Assembly (NCBI GenBank): GCA_046760505.1
Contig: JBHIEG010000004.1
Location: 1-64,000 of the forward strand
Length of the DNA stretch: 64,000 bases
DNA from: CAYFZR01 sp046760505 [NCBI: Candidatus Hydrothermarchaeota archaeon]
GTDB taxonomy: Archaea > CAYFZR01
Reading direction: 5' to 3'
Shown here in pieces: positions 8,134 to 17,933 of the stretch. A program made the translations under genes and the position numbers. The stretch's first letter is position 1, and each line of letters starts with the position of its first letter. Below the pieces are notes generated by a model. It saw only the letters and a program-made list of their open reading frames with translations. It was not told where the DNA came from and ran no database searches.

Positions 8134-9036
8134 ATGAAGGCATTAGCTTTCATAAAAGAACTTCGGGCACCCTTCTTTACCGCTACAGTGGTCCCAGTTT
8201 TACTCGGAGGAACAATAGCATTTTCTCACGGTATTTTTCATATTCAATATTTCCTTCTCGCACTTATAGGTGCTATTTTTTTGCACGCTGGAACCAATGT
8301 GATCAATGATTACTTTGATTTTTTGAGTAAGGACGATTTGCTTGTAGAAATAAAAACTCCATTCAGCGGTGGGAGTGGAATATTACCTGCAGGACTTTTG
8401 AAGCCTAAAGAGGTCTTTATTTTTTCTCTAATACTATTTTTGATTGGTTCTATAATAGGACTGTATCTTACCTTTGTTAGAGGAGCCTTCATACTTTTGA
8501 TTGGTGTTGTAGCAGTATTTTCAGGCATTTTTTATTCTGCTCCACCAGTTTCTCTGGCAAATAGAGGTATAGGGGAATTATTTGTTGGTTTGAATTTTGG
8601 TCCTTTATGCGCATTGGGTTCGTATTATGTCCTGAGTCAAGAGATTTCATTTGAACCAATATATGCTTCTATTCCTGTAGGTATTTTGATAGCTACCGTC
8701 TTATACATAAATGAATTTCCAGATTATTCTGCAGATAAACAGGTAGGAAAGAGACATTTAGTGGTAAGATTGGGAAAGGAAAAGGCTGTTAGAGGATATG
8801 CCCTGTTATTCTTGGTTACTTATCTTTTCATTTTTGCAGGAGTAATCATTAAAATACTTCCGATGTACAGTTTGTTGGCCATGGCTACAGCTCCTTATGC
8901 GGTAAAGGCAGTGAAAATTGCAAAAAAATATTACGAAGACACGGTGAATTTAATTCCTGCTATGGGATTGACGATAAGGATACACCTTCTGACAGGACTT
9001 TTACTTTCCATCTCCTATCTTCTTGAAGCTCTTTAG
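8134..9036 (+). CDS. UbiA-superfamily prenyltransferase, MenA-like
   Basis: The 300-residue protein has eight or nine hydrophobic helices and both aspartate motifs of the UbiA family: NDYFDFLSKDD near residue 63 and DYSADKQVGKR near 198. These bind the prenyl diphosphate through magnesium. The spacing and the motif FSGGSGILP are typical of MenA-like 1,4-dihydroxy-2-naphthoate prenyltransferases. In archaea such proteins make menaquinone or related lipid-soluble electron carriers. The aromatic substrate cannot be read from the sequence. A membrane quinone would fit the multiheme cytochrome at 27678. It is transcribed alone, divergent from the regulator at 7690-7962. Confidence 0.8.
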   Translation: MKALAFIKELRAPFFTATVVPVLLGGTIAFSHGIFHIQYFLLALIGAIFLHAGTNVINDYFDFLSKDDLLVEIKTPFSGGSGILPAGLLKPKEVFIFSLILFLIGSIIGLYLTFVRGAFILLIGVVAVFSGIFYSAPPVSLANRGIGELFVGLNFGPLCALGSYYVLSQEISFEPIYASIPVGILIATVLYINEFPDYSADKQVGKRHLVVRLGKEKAVRGYALLFLVTYLFIFAGVIIKILPMYSLLAMATAPYAVKAVKIAKKYYEDTVNLIPAMGLTIRIHLLTGLLLSISYLLEAL

Positions 9037-9063
9037 GCGCTGATTTGATAATTTATGAATTTT

Positions 9064-9861
9064 TTAAGGGTATGCAAGATCTTCCATGACTAGTCTTCTC
9101 ATTTCTCTGGTTTCCTTTTCATTTTTTATAAAATATGCGATATCATTCTCATGGTTTAATCCTACGAGCGAGTGGATTTCTCTATATTTTTTTTGGCGAG
9201 CATATGTTCTCATGTACTCAGCCATGTATTTGGATCTATCAAGGCGCATTTCTGTTATAGATCTAATATTTGCTCTATTCAGGATTGTTTTTCTTTTAAG
9301 ATAATCTAGTTTAAATCTTCCTGGGATGTTATCCCCGATGAATATCAGCCTAGCTTTTTTAAAACAATTCTCATCCTCCAAAGAACGAAGCAACAGCTTT
9401 TCTCTCCCCTCTTTTAGAGGATTTTCTTCAGATGGAAAATAAAATGGAGAAGAAATTACAAATTTGTACTCAGATATCGGGACAATTTTCCCGTCTCTCA
9501 TGTTTATTCCTTTTTTTAGATCGAATATTTCTTTAAAACCCTCTTCGTAAAGCAAAACTTCAAGATCTTTGATTTTTGAATCTATATATTTCTTTACTGA
9601 TTCAGAAGGCTCTTTAAATCCTCTGAAACCATGAATTACTCCATGTACATAAAAACTTATTCCTCTATCGACAACTTTCGTTCCAGGTAAATCATCTAAA
9701 TCTTTTAATCCAATATATGTAAGAAACCAGTCTTTTTTGGCTTTTTCATACAGCCCCTCTGTATCTTTGAATTCAATGCCTTTTTCCTTGTATTTCTTGG
9801 ATAAGTCGTCTAAGTTTGCGCATTCTAGGAAGTCTTCTTTTTTAAGAATGGGGTCAGGCAT
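9064..9861 (-). CDS. Conserved-looking protein of unknown function
   Basis: This is a 265-residue soluble protein with no recognised domain. It has mixed charged and hydrophobic segments, a GISFYVHGVIHG stretch near residue 70 and a HSLVGLNHEND motif near the C-terminus; the histidines and acidic residues might bind metal. There is no signal peptide or membrane segment. It lies 23 bases downstream of the inositol-phosphatase-family gene and MFS gene on the same strand, so it is probably the last gene of that operon. A loose similarity of the C-terminal motif to TraB-like proteins was considered but not supported. Confidence 0.6.
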   Translation of the reverse strand: MPDPILKKEDFLECANLDDLSKKYKEKGIEFKDTEGLYEKAKKDWFLTYIGLKDLDDLPGTKVVDRGISFYVHGVIHGFRGFKEPSESVKKYIDSKIKDLEVLLYEEGFKEIFDLKKGINMRDGKIVPISEYKFVISSPFYFPSEENPLKEGREKLLLRSLEDENCFKKARLIFIGDNIPGRFKLDYLKRKTILNRANIRSITEMRLDRSKYMAEYMRTYARQKKYREIHSLVGLNHENDIAYFIKNEKETREMRRLVMEDLAYP

Positions 9862-9884
9862 AAAAGAAAAATCCGGTAAGAGCG

Positions 9885-10682
9885 TTAAAAATTTTTTGCT
9901 TTACCTCTTTCTTTGATTATTTCAATTAGTTCCCCATGTATTTTCCCATTAGAGGCCAGGATATCACTCGAGCTGATTTTAAATGAATTTCCTTTAAAAT
10001 CCGTAACCCTTCCGTTTGCTTCTTTAACTATCAGTGCTCCCGCTAAAACATCCCAGAGATTTGGTCCTGGCATGAAGAATGCCTCGACTCTACCGCATGC
10101 CACAAAACAAAGTTCCAGTGCTGCTGCACCGATTTGCCTAACTTTTCCATTGATCAACTTGAGTTTTCCAAAGATATCGATCATGATTTCTACAGACCTT
10201 TTGTCTCCTCCGTGAGAAAATGTTATTATGGAATTCTTTATTTCATCCTCTTCAGAAACTCTTATCCTATCTCCATTCAAAAAAGCCCCCTTACCTCTTT
10301 CTGCCTGAAAGATTTCATCTTCATAGGGATTGTAAACTACTCCCAGTATCGGTTCTCTCCTAAATGTCAGGGCTATGGAAGTGTTGAAAAATGGATTCCT
10401 CATCGTAAAATTGGTGGTCCCGTCCAGAGGGTCGATAACCCACAAATACTCAGAATCACCTTTCTCAATTCCAGATTCTTCTCCTAAAAAGGAATGATCG
10501 GGGAATTCTCTGGAGAGGATGTGCTTAATTATCCTCTCAACCTCGAGATCTGCTTCAGTAACTGTAGACCCGTCGTACCGGTAATTTCTATCTACTTTGC
10601 CGTAGTATTCCATCAACATTTTACCGGCTTCTTTTGCTGCGCGAGTCGCGACTTTCATTTCTTTTGAAATAACTTTAATCAC
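9885..10682 (-). CDS. suhB: Inositol monophosphatase / fructose-1,6-bisphosphatase family protein
   Basis: The 265-residue enzyme has the full metal-phosphatase signature: GEESG near residue 67, WVIDPLDGTTNF near 82 and WDVLAGALIVKEANG near 210. These hold the magnesium ions for hydrolysis of a sugar or inositol phosphate. Archaeal members are often bifunctional IMPase/FBPase enzymes, so the substrate could be inositol-1-phosphate or fructose-1,6-bisphosphate. Its start overlaps the end of the MFS gene by eight bases, which points to translational coupling. Confidence 0.88.
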   Translation of the reverse strand: MIKVISKEMKVATRAAKEAGKMLMEYYGKVDRNYRYDGSTVTEADLEVERIIKHILSREFPDHSFLGEESGIEKGDSEYLWVIDPLDGTTNFTMRNPFFNTSIALTFRREPILGVVYNPYEDEIFQAERGKGAFLNGDRIRVSEEDEIKNSIITFSHGGDKRSVEIMIDIFGKLKLINGKVRQIGAAALELCFVACGRVEAFFMPGPNLWDVLAGALIVKEANGRVTDFKGNSFKISSSDILASNGKIHGELIEIIKERGKAKNF

Positions 10683-11856
10683 CCCTCCTTTCCCTATTTT
10701 GGGTTATCAGATAGAATATAATTGCTCCAAAGAAAGATGCAAGACCGGCGAGGAAAAAACCAAGCCAGTAATTGTAAATAGATATTATTTTACCGCCGAT
10801 AACTGCGCTAATGGCAAAGCCTCCGTATAGGAAAGTGCTGTAACCTCCCATTGCTACTCCTCTTTTGTCCGATGTTACCGCTTCCGCAATAGATGTACTT
10901 ACAGCCATGAAGCAGATACCCATGTTTAATCCAAGAAAGGCAGCGATTGCGAGGAGGATATAACTGCTCTCTGTAGATACAAGGAGAATAATACAGAGCG
11001 ATAGAAGGAACATGCCGCCGATTATAAAGGGATCCCTCTTTCCTAGTTTGTCTGAGAAGTATCCAGCAGGAATTCTTGCAATTGCATTGAAAAACGACTG
11101 GGTACTGAAAATAAGACCGATTACCGGTACGCTTAATCCAATACTAGCGGCGTAGAGAGGGAAAAAAGGAGCAAAAATTCCGAAGGTGAAGGCTATGCAG
11201 AATGTACCTATCCAGCAGGCTAAAACAGTGGCGTTTTTACTTAGATCAAAAAAAGTTTCGCGGATATTGGATGATAGATTACTTTGCTCGCTAAAACTTG
11301 GAAAACCTATGATTGCGAGAATGAGTGCTATGGCTATAATTGTTCCGGAAAAGAGAAAAGGAACAGTTAAATTTGTGAGTCCTGCGATTATTCCTCCTAT
11401 TGCAGGACCAGAAGCCATACCTATTTGCATTGACGATGTATACCAGCCAAAAGCTCTTCCCATGCGCTCCCCTGGGGTTATGTCTCCCACAAAAGAGGCG
11501 ATAGCCGGAGCAAAGGCTGATGCTCCAAAACCCGCAAGAGTATAGACTATAATTAACTGTTTTGGCGTTTTAACAAAAAAAAGCAGAAAAGAGGTGAGTG
11601 AACTGATTCCTAAACCTGACAATACAAGAAGCTTCCTGCCGAATTTATCTGAGAGATGACCATAGGGAATTGCTAACAGAGATGCCATCACCATGAATAG
11701 AGAGGCGATAAGCCCTATTTCAAATGTTGTTGCGCCAATTGATTTTGCAAATAAGGGAACAATTGGTATTCGGATGAATATCCCTATGTACTGAAACAAT
11801 GTCAAAACGCACGCCAAAACCAAAAAGGTTGAAAACCTGCTTTTATTGATGCTCAT
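10675..11856 (-). CDS. Major facilitator superfamily transporter, 12 TM
   Basis: The 393-residue integral membrane protein has about twelve hydrophobic helices. The MFS loop motif GHLSDKFGRKLL lies between TM2 and TM3, with a second version, GYFSDKLGKRDP, in the second half. A conserved Pro/Gly-rich TM5 motif (GPAIGGIIAGL) suggests an exporter of the DHA1 (drug:H+ antiporter) type. It heads a three-gene operon with the phosphatase and an unknown protein. The substrate cannot be deduced. Confidence 0.85.
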   Translation of the reverse strand: MSINKSRFSTFLVLACVLTLFQYIGIFIRIPIVPLFAKSIGATTFEIGLIASLFMVMASLLAIPYGHLSDKFGRKLLVLSGLGISSLTSFLLFFVKTPKQLIIVYTLAGFGASAFAPAIASFVGDITPGERMGRAFGWYTSSMQIGMASGPAIGGIIAGLTNLTVPFLFSGTIIAIALILAIIGFPSFSEQSNLSSNIRETFFDLSKNATVLACWIGTFCIAFTFGIFAPFFPLYAASIGLSVPVIGLIFSTQSFFNAIARIPAGYFSDKLGKRDPFIIGGMFLLSLCIILLVSTESSYILLAIAAFLGLNMGICFMAVSTSIAEAVTSDKRGVAMGGYSTFLYGGFAISAVIGGKIISIYNYWLGFFLAGLASFFGAIIFYLITQNRERRGD

Positions 11857-11963
11857 ACCTCCAATATGACCAGTGAACTAACATACTTCCCTTGGTGGTA
11901 AAAAATTTTGCTTCGGATAATTTTCAGAAAGAGATTTTTTCTGCCTAATTATCTTACGCCTAA

Positions 11964-12239
11964 TTAATATCTCACTTCGAAACCATCGAATTCTCCTTTG
12001 TATTCTTCCCATTTTACATCAACAGAGGTTACCTTTGCGTGAGGAGGCCCTCTGCGGCACCAGTTTATCATTCTTTCCACTTTATCTTTTTCTCCTTCAA
12101 AAACTGCCTCCACCCTCCCATCTCTAAGATTCCTTACCCAGCCAGTAATTCCTAAGTCAATTGCAGTTCTTCTGGTATGGCTCCTGAAGAAAACTCCCTG
12201 AACCCTTCCCGATATGAAGACATGGGCTCTAACTTCCAT
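11964..12239 (-). CDS. acyP: Acylphosphatase
   Basis: The 91-residue protein has the family signature [16 protein letters not shown], containing the phosphate-binding loop and catalytic Arg. [18 protein letters not shown] segment carries the catalytic Asn. It hydrolyses carboxyl-phosphate anhydrides. It starts four bases after the argB stop, at the tail of an argC-argJ-argB run. One of those products, N-acetylglutamyl-5-phosphate, is itself an acyl phosphate. Whether that position is functional or incidental is unknown. Confidence 0.92.
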   Translation of the reverse strand: MEVRAHVFISGRVQGVFFRSHTRRTAIDLGITGWVRNLRDGRVEAVFEGEKDKVERMINWCRRGPPHAKVTSVDVKWEEYKGEFDGFEVRY

Positions 12240-12243
12240 AATT

Positions 12244-13125
12244 TCACCCTTTGACCATTGTTCCTATTCCTTCATCAGTAAATATCTCTAAAAGTAGGGA
12301 GTGAGGTATTCTTCCATCTATTATATGGGCTTTTTCAACGCCGGATTCTGTCGCGCGAATGCAGGCCTCTAACTTGGGTATCATTCCCTCTGTTACTAAT
12401 CCTTTTTCGATATAATTTTTTGCCTCTTCTGATGTCATTTCTTTTATTATGGTGCTTGGATCTTTAGGGTCTTTTAAAACTCCTTTAACGTCTGTCAATA
12501 TTATCAACTTTTTTGCCTTCAGGGAGGCTGCAATTTCTCCAGCTACGGTATCTGCATTTAAATTCAAGGAGTTGCCATTGGTATCTATGCCAATTGGAGA
12601 GATAACAGGAATGTATCCTTTGTTAACGAGTATGTCAATTATCTCAGGATTTATCCTCTCTGTTTCACCAACCAACCCAAGATCAACCTCGAATTTTTCT
12701 CCAGTTTTTGAGTCGATTAACCATTGAGGGGCTTTTTTCTTTGCTATCAGGAGTTGACCATCTTTTCCAGATATTCCTATTGCCTTTACACCATGTTTAC
12801 TTAAATTGGACACTATATCAGTATTTATCTTTCCAACCATTACCATCTTAACGATCTCCAAGGTCTCTTCGTCCGTAACTCTCAGACCTCTTACAAACGT
12901 GGGTTTTTTCCCCATTTTTTTCATAGCATTTGTTATTTCAGGCCCTCCACCATGAATTATTATAGGATTCATTCCAACGTAGTGTAATAAGATTACATCC
13001 TGAGTAGTCCATTCCTTGGCATTTTTGTCCAGCATTGCGTGTCCACCGTATTTTATCACGATTTTTTGATCTTTAAAGGCTTTTATGTAGGGCAAAGCCT
13101 CGATTAGGATGTCTACTTTCTTCAT
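12244..13125 (-). CDS. argB: N-acetylglutamate kinase
   Basis: The 293-residue amino-acid kinase has KYGGHAM near residue 25 (phosphate loop), HGGGPEI near 59 (N-acetylglutamate site) and [12 protein letters not shown] near 190. These are the standard ArgB motifs. It phosphorylates N-acetyl-L-glutamate in arginine synthesis. The N-terminal helix before the kinase core resembles the arginine-sensitive hexameric type, so feedback control by arginine is likely. It lies nine bases after argJ in the argC-argJ-argB-acyP cluster. Confidence 0.93.
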   Translation of the reverse strand: MKKVDILIEALPYIKAFKDQKIVIKYGGHAMLDKNAKEWTTQDVILLHYVGMNPIIIHGGGPEITNAMKKMGKKPTFVRGLRVTDEETLEIVKMVMVGKINTDIVSNLSKHGVKAIGISGKDGQLLIAKKKAPQWLIDSKTGEKFEVDLGLVGETERINPEIIDILVNKGYIPVISPIGIDTNGNSLNLNADTVAGEIAASLKAKKLIILTDVKGVLKDPKDPSTIIKEMTSEEAKNYIEKGLVTEGMIPKLEACIRATESGVEKAHIIDGRIPHSLLLEIFTDEGIGTMVKG

Positions 13126-13134
13126 TTTCTCACC

Positions 13135-14298
13135 CTAAGTTGTGTATTCAGAGTTAATCTTGACATATTCTTCTGTTAGATCGCATCCCCATGCTATTGC
13201 GGTTTTATCTTTTTCTCCCAGATCTACTTCGATAACTATCTCTTTTTCGAGCAGTATATTTCTTGCCTCTTCAAGGATTTTTTCATCAATTATTGGTTCT
13301 CCTCTTTCGAGCAGTAAGACCTCTTTATTTTTGGATTTAAATCTTATCGAGAGATTTTCAGGGCTGAAATACGCTCCAGAATATCCAGCAGCAATAGCCA
13401 CTCTTCCCCAATTTGGATCAGAACCGTAAATGGCTGTTTTAACGAGAGAAGATCTTGCAATACATTTTGCTGCCATTTCAGCATCTTTTGAAGATCTTGC
13501 ACCACTTACTCTTACTTCAATAAACTTTGAAGATCCTTCTCCGTCTTTCGCGATCTGTCTTGCAAGATCTATTAAAACTTCATCTAGAACTCTTTGAAAA
13601 ATTCTTTCATCGAATTTGCATTTCGATTCACCACTAGCAAGGATGAAAACACAATCGCTTGGACTCTGGTCTCCATCGACCACAACCATATTGAAGCTTT
13701 TTGAAACTCCTTTCCTTAATGCATTGCCAAGCTGTTTTGATGTTGCCCTGATATCGGTCAATATAAAGGATAGCATGGTACCCATATTCGGGCCGATCAT
13801 GCCGGCTCCCTTTGATATTCCAGTTACGGTGAATGTCTTATCATTTATTTTTCCGTAGGATGATTTTACCTTGGGGAAGGTATCTGTGGTCATAATTGAT
13901 CTAGCAAAGCTCCAAATATCCTTTTTTGGGAGTAACTCACACACATTTCGTATCAATTCTTCAACTTCCTTTATTGGGAATTCTCTTCCTATTATACCTG
14001 TGGATGCCAGAAGTATTTCCTCTTCCCTTAAGCCAAGCAAATCAGATGTAACTCTGATCATCTTTTTTCCAGCTTCTATCCCATTTTTTCCTGTATATAC
14101 ATTTGCATTTCCACTGTTCGCTACGATAGCACCTATTTTATTGTTAATATTCTTCTTTGAGAGCAAAACAGGAATCGATTTCACTCTGTTTTTTGTAAAA
14201 ACTCCAGCCGCGGGGCAAGGGGAATTACTCTTTATGATTCCAACTCCTATCTTGCCTTTCTTTATTCCTGCATAACTAAAACCCTTGGGGTTTACCAT
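13135..14298 (-). CDS. argJ: Ornithine acetyltransferase / glutamate N-acetyltransferase ArgJ
   Basis: The 387-residue protein has the ArgJ fold: an N-terminal FTKNRVKSIPV region, a central KGAGMIGPNMGTMLSF autocleavage site whose Thr becomes the nucleophile of the beta chain, and DPNWGRVAIAAGYSG near the C-terminus. It transfers acetyl from N-acetylornithine to glutamate, closing the acetyl cycle of arginine synthesis. Whether it is mono- or bifunctional cannot be told from sequence. It sits 20 bases from argC and nine bases from argB. Confidence 0.92.
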   Translation of the reverse strand: MVNPKGFSYAGIKKGKIGVGIIKSNSPCPAAGVFTKNRVKSIPVLLSKKNINNKIGAIVANSGNANVYTGKNGIEAGKKMIRVTSDLLGLREEEILLASTGIIGREFPIKEVEELIRNVCELLPKKDIWSFARSIMTTDTFPKVKSSYGKINDKTFTVTGISKGAGMIGPNMGTMLSFILTDIRATSKQLGNALRKGVSKSFNMVVVDGDQSPSDCVFILASGESKCKFDERIFQRVLDEVLIDLARQIAKDGEGSSKFIEVRVSGARSSKDAEMAAKCIARSSLVKTAIYGSDPNWGRVAIAAGYSGAYFSPENLSIRFKSKNKEVLLLERGEPIIDEKILEEARNILLEKEIVIEVDLGEKDKTAIAWGCDLTEEYVKINSEYTT

Positions 14299-14318
14299 GT
14301 AATTACACCTTTATCGAT

Positions 14319-15332
14319 TTAGGGATGTAAACCAATTGAGTGCAATCCGGTATCCTCTTCAATGTTCAGCATTACATTCATGTTTTGGACAGCGTTTCCT
14401 GATCCTCCCTTCACCAAATTGTCTATGGATGTGAATATAACCAGCCTGTCGTTTTTGTCTATTGAAAAACCTCCGATATCAATATAATTCGAGCCTCTAA
14501 CGGCTGAGAGTTTTGGAACCTCTCCACATTCCAGAATTCTAACGAATTTTTCCCCACTGTAGAATTTTATGTAAACTTCTCTAATTTCTTCGGGTTCGAA
14601 ATCTTTTTTTGGAAATGCATGAATGGTGGTTAAAATTCCTCTTACGATCGGAACCAAATGTGGAGTAAAATGAACTTTTGCGCTGCCGAATTTTCTCAGT
14701 TCCTTTTCTATCTCCGGCATGTGCCGGTGATGGGTAATGTTGTAGGGTATCACGTCCTCTCCACACTCGGGATGATGTGTTCTCTTGGAAGGAGCAGCTC
14801 CTGCACCAGAGGTTCCTGTTTTGGAGTCTATAATAATCCTCTCCTCTATTAGCCTGTTTTTTACCAGCGGAAGAATTCCCAATATCGCGCCAATTGGAAA
14901 ACATCCAGGATTCGCTACCAAGTTAGCATCTCTTATCTTGTCTCTGTACAACTCAGGAAGTCCATAAATTCCCCTCAAATTTTTTGCTCTATGTTCAATG
15001 CCATAGTACTTTTCGTAGAGACTGAAATCTTCAAATCTGAAATCACCGCTAAGGTCAATTACTCTTAATCCCTCTTCAATAAGATCAGGTACAACATTCA
15101 TGGAGGTGCCATGAGGCGTAGCAGTAAAAATGATATCGTAATCTGATTTTAATGATGAAGAGAACGAAAGATCTGTAAGTCCTTTGAGATGAGGATGCAC
15201 CTTGTGTACTGGGTTTCCCTCGAATTGTCTGGAAGTTGCTGCAGCAACCTCGACCTTCTGGTGGGAAAGCAGTATCCTCAGCAGTTCACCACCGGTATAT
15301 CCGGAAGCGCCCACTATCGCTACCTTATACAT
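14319..15332 (-). CDS. argC: N-acetyl-gamma-glutamyl-phosphate reductase
   Basis: The 337-residue enzyme has an N-terminal NADP Rossmann motif (GASGYTGGELLRIL), the active-site motif NPGCFPIGA with the catalytic Cys at residue 144, and a GTSGAGAAPS loop near 175. It reduces N-acetylglutamyl phosphate to the semialdehyde in arginine synthesis. It is the first gene of the arg cluster and follows ftsZ by about 50 bases. The archaeal homologue in LysW-dependent pathways has a different substrate pocket; the adjacent argJ and argB support the classical pathway. Confidence 0.93.
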   Translation of the reverse strand: MYKVAIVGASGYTGGELLRILLSHQKVEVAAATSRQFEGNPVHKVHPHLKGLTDLSFSSSLKSDYDIIFTATPHGTSMNVVPDLIEEGLRVIDLSGDFRFEDFSLYEKYYGIEHRAKNLRGIYGLPELYRDKIRDANLVANPGCFPIGAILGILPLVKNRLIEERIIIDSKTGTSGAGAAPSKRTHHPECGEDVIPYNITHHRHMPEIEKELRKFGSAKVHFTPHLVPIVRGILTTIHAFPKKDFEPEEIREVYIKFYSGEKFVRILECGEVPKLSAVRGSNYIDIGGFSIDKNDRLVIFTSIDNLVKGGSGNAVQNMNVMLNIEEDTGLHSIGLHP

Positions 15333-15382
15333 TTTGTCTTCCTCTGGGTTTCTAGGATATTTATGATGCTGAAAAAGATGTG

Positions 15383-16531
15383 TTAAATCAGGTCCAAGTC
15401 AAGGTATCTGTCGATGGACGGTCTCTCCACAGGTGGAATGTATTCCTTGCCAGGTCCCAAGATTTGAGGAGACTCGACTCCTACCACTATGAGCATTACC
15501 CTTATTAGATCCCTCATATCGTCCATAATTTGGGCGCCCCATATTACCTGTGCCTCGGGATCCAGTTTGGATACAACTGTATCTATTACCGTCTCTGCCT
15601 CCTTCATTGTAAGTTTTGGACCACCTACTATGTTTATTAAGGCACCTTTGGCGCCTGAAATGTCTACATCAAGTAAAGGACTTTCTATTGCTTTTTTGAC
15701 TGCCGTAGATGCACCACTCTGAATGTCAGTTTCTCCAAGTCCTATCATGGCTACCCCTCCGCCTTCCATGACGGTTCTAACGTCAGCAAAATCCAAATTT
15801 ATCAATCCTGGTTTTGTTATCAATTCTGTGATACCTTTTACTGCTCTTGCTAGAATCTCGTCCGCTACCTTGAAGGCAGCATTCAGAGGAAGATTAGGTA
15901 CCACTTGGAGTAGTCTATCGTTTGGAATGACAATGACTGTATCCACGACCTTTATCAGTTTTTCAAGTCCGTAGTGCGCATTGTTTAGCCTGACCCCACC
16001 CTCTACGGAGAATGGTAAGGTAACCACGGCAACGGTGAGAGCACCAACCTTCTGTGCTATATTCGCTATTATGGGTGCAGAACCGGTTCCTGTTCCTCCA
16101 CCCAGTCCACATGTAACAAATACCATGTCTGCCCCTTCTAAGGCATCTCTTATTTCTCTTTCACTTTCCAATGCAGCTTCTTCTCCTATTTTAGGGTCGC
16201 TTCCTGCACCCAAACCACCAGTCACTGTCCTGCCTATAAGCATTTTTTTCATGGACTTTGAGTAGAGTAAATCTTGAGAGTCAGTGTTAACCGATATGGT
16301 AAGTGCACCCTCGATTCCCATTTCAAGCAATCTTGTGATGGTGTTGCAACCTGCGCCTCCAGTACCAACAACTAGGATATTTGCCTTTGCTTGCTTTAAA
16401 AGTTCCTCAAGTTCTTTTTCTATTGTCTCTTTCCTTTCCCTGCTCAGTTGGGCTTTTGCTTCAGACTCCACATTTTTACTACCCATCTCTCTTTCATATC
16501 GTTTCATTGCATCTGATATGATATTCCTCAA
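15383..16531 (-). CDS. ftsZ: Cell-division GTPase FtsZ
   Basis: The 382-residue tubulin homologue has GTGGAGCNT at residues 56-64 and the tubulin signature [12 protein letters not shown] at about 142-153. NVDTDSQ is represented by NTDSQDL, and the synergy-loop region is [13 protein letters not shown]. About 50 charged residues precede the GTPase core, as in euryarchaeal FtsZ1-type proteins. It assembles the division ring. It lies between tmk (about 70 bases upstream) and argC, so it may have its own promoter. Confidence 0.95.
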   Translation of the reverse strand: MRNIISDAMKRYEREMGSKNVESEAKAQLSRERKETIEKELEELLKQAKANILVVGTGGAGCNTITRLLEMGIEGALTISVNTDSQDLLYSKSMKKMLIGRTVTGGLGAGSDPKIGEEAALESEREIRDALEGADMVFVTCGLGGGTGTGSAPIIANIAQKVGALTVAVVTLPFSVEGGVRLNNAHYGLEKLIKVVDTVIVIPNDRLLQVVPNLPLNAAFKVADEILARAVKGITELITKPGLINLDFADVRTVMEGGGVAMIGLGETDIQSGASTAVKKAIESPLLDVDISGAKGALINIVGGPKLTMKEAETVIDTVVSKLDPEAQVIWGAQIMDDMRDLIRVMLIVVGVESPQILGPGKEYIPPVERPSIDRYLDLDLI

Positions 16532-16600
16532 TTTTAAGACCTCTCGAATTGATTTGTCGTTAAAATTTGTGCATTTTAGGCTTAAATACCTTTTGTTGTT

Positions 16601-17233
16601 TTACCCAACAAGATACTCATCTAACCTCTTTCCAATAGTCTTGCCCTTAGAATTAAAAAGCTTATCGTTGACAACTTCAACGATCGAGAAATGAACTTCT
16701 TCGATGGGTCTGTTTGCATCAATTTTGATCATGTTCCTATACTTTTTCAACATTTCGAGGTATATTTTTCTAACTTTTTCGAGAAAATCTATTTTCTCAA
16801 AACATTCTAATTTTTTTCTCGATTCTATTCTTTTCAATCCTGTTTCCGCCGGTATATCGAGCAATATAATAATCTCTGGTACTACCACGAAGTTGTTTAT
16901 CGTTTCAATCCAATTAATGTTCACGCCGGAAGCAGATTGATAGGCCATAGAAGAGTAAACATATCTCTCTGAGATCACAATCTTCCCTTCTTCAAGATTT
17001 TTTTTGATAATCTTTGTGTGTTCGAATCTATCCGCTGCAAATAACAGAGACAAGGAAACTGGATCTAAATCTCCTATTTTTAAGTCCTCTTTAATTATCT
17101 TACCTATTTTACCTTCTGTGGGCTCTTTTGTAAGAAAGGTACTTAGCCCTTTTTCCTCTCTAAGCCATTTTTCAAGCAGAGCTGCTTGAGTTGCTTTGCC
17201 GCATCCATCGATACCCTCAAAAACGATGAACAT
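16601..17233 (-). CDS. tmk: Thymidylate kinase
   Basis: This 210-residue P-loop kinase begins FEGIDGCGKATQ (residues 4-15, Walker A). It also carries the DRFEH and SERYVYSSMAYQ motifs of dTMP kinases and a LID region rich in Arg. It converts dTMP to dTDP. It begins one base after the flavoprotein gene ends, so it is the last gene of the tightly packed run that starts at cofE. Confidence 0.9.
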   Translation of the reverse strand: MFIVFEGIDGCGKATQAALLEKWLREEKGLSTFLTKEPTEGKIGKIIKEDLKIGDLDPVSLSLLFAADRFEHTKIIKKNLEEGKIVISERYVYSSMAYQSASGVNINWIETINNFVVVPEIIILLDIPAETGLKRIESRKKLECFEKIDFLEKVRKIYLEMLKKYRNMIKIDANRPIEEVHFSIVEVVNDKLFNSKGKTIGKRLDEYLVG

Positions 17234-17234
17234 A

Positions 17235-17933
17235 TCAAACCACGTTACTCAAAAATGTTTTAATATTCGAAGGCGAGTTTAACACGTAGATATTTTCCAT
17301 CCTTTTTAATTTTTCTAGGTTTTCTGCATCTATCTTTCTTAAATAAACTTCAACTGTTTCATTTACTCTTACCGCATTATTCGGACATATGAGACATTTT
17401 CCACAGCCTATACATTTATTTAGGTCTATTCTTCTATTTTTAATTGCATTCTTCTCACAAATCAATTCTATTTCACATATTTCGCATTTGCAGAGCTCTC
17501 TCTCAATCCTATAAGGTAGTTTTGTCTTTATGCTTTTTTCTACATCCACTGGAACCACGATCACCGGAATCCTGCTCTTCCCTGCTTGGGATATAATGTT
17601 AGTTACAAGTGTATCTGCAATTCCATTAACCACCTTCGCAATTGTGTTAGATGTGGTGGGAGATACAACAACTGCATCATACCTATTAAGTGCGAGTCTG
17701 CCTGTTATAGGCGAACTAGCCCCTTCCTCACTCTCCCTAAATATTTCATTCATATAAGAACCGTCAGAGATTTCGTTTAGCCTCTTTTCCAATCCGTATA
17801 TCCTTACGACTTCTTCTCCTGCCCTGCTCATAAAAATGGTGATGTATGAGGCGGATTTTTTAATAACTGAAAACTCGTCGAAGGTATCCTTCAAAAAATG
17901 ACCCGCTCCCGTTATGCACCATGCCAACCTCAT
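17235..17933 (-). CDS. Archaeoflavoprotein of the MJ0208 / dihydromethanopterin-reductase-like family, with Fe-S motifs
   Basis: The 232-residue protein has an N-terminal FMN-binding flavodoxin-like domain (ITGAGHFLKDT near residue 8, VVVSPTTSNTIAKV near 87). A C-terminal ferredoxin-like segment carries CKCEICEIELIC and CIGCGKCLICP. This matches the MJ0208-type archaeoflavoproteins, related to AfpA and DmrB/DmrX-like dihydromethanopterin reductases. It likely moves electrons to a pterin or other acceptor. It overlaps the DUF447 gene by four bases, next to a CitG-like gene. Related families occur among tetrahydromethanopterin synthesis genes, so that role is suggested. Confidence 0.75.
   Translation of the reverse strand: MRLAWCITGAGHFLKDTFDEFSVIKKSASYITIFMSRAGEEVVRIYGLEKRLNEISDGSYMNEIFRESEEGASSPITGRLALNRYDAVVVSPTTSNTIAKVVNGIADTLVTNIISQAGKSRIPVIVVPVDVEKSIKTKLPYRIERELCKCEICEIELICEKNAIKNRRIDLNKCIGCGKCLICPNNAVRVNETVEVYLRKIDAENLEKLKRMENIYVLNSPSNIKTFLSNVV

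Noticed and set aside
9064-9861. TraB-like peptidase assignment
   Set aside because: Only one short motif is faintly similar and the rest of the protein does not fit.
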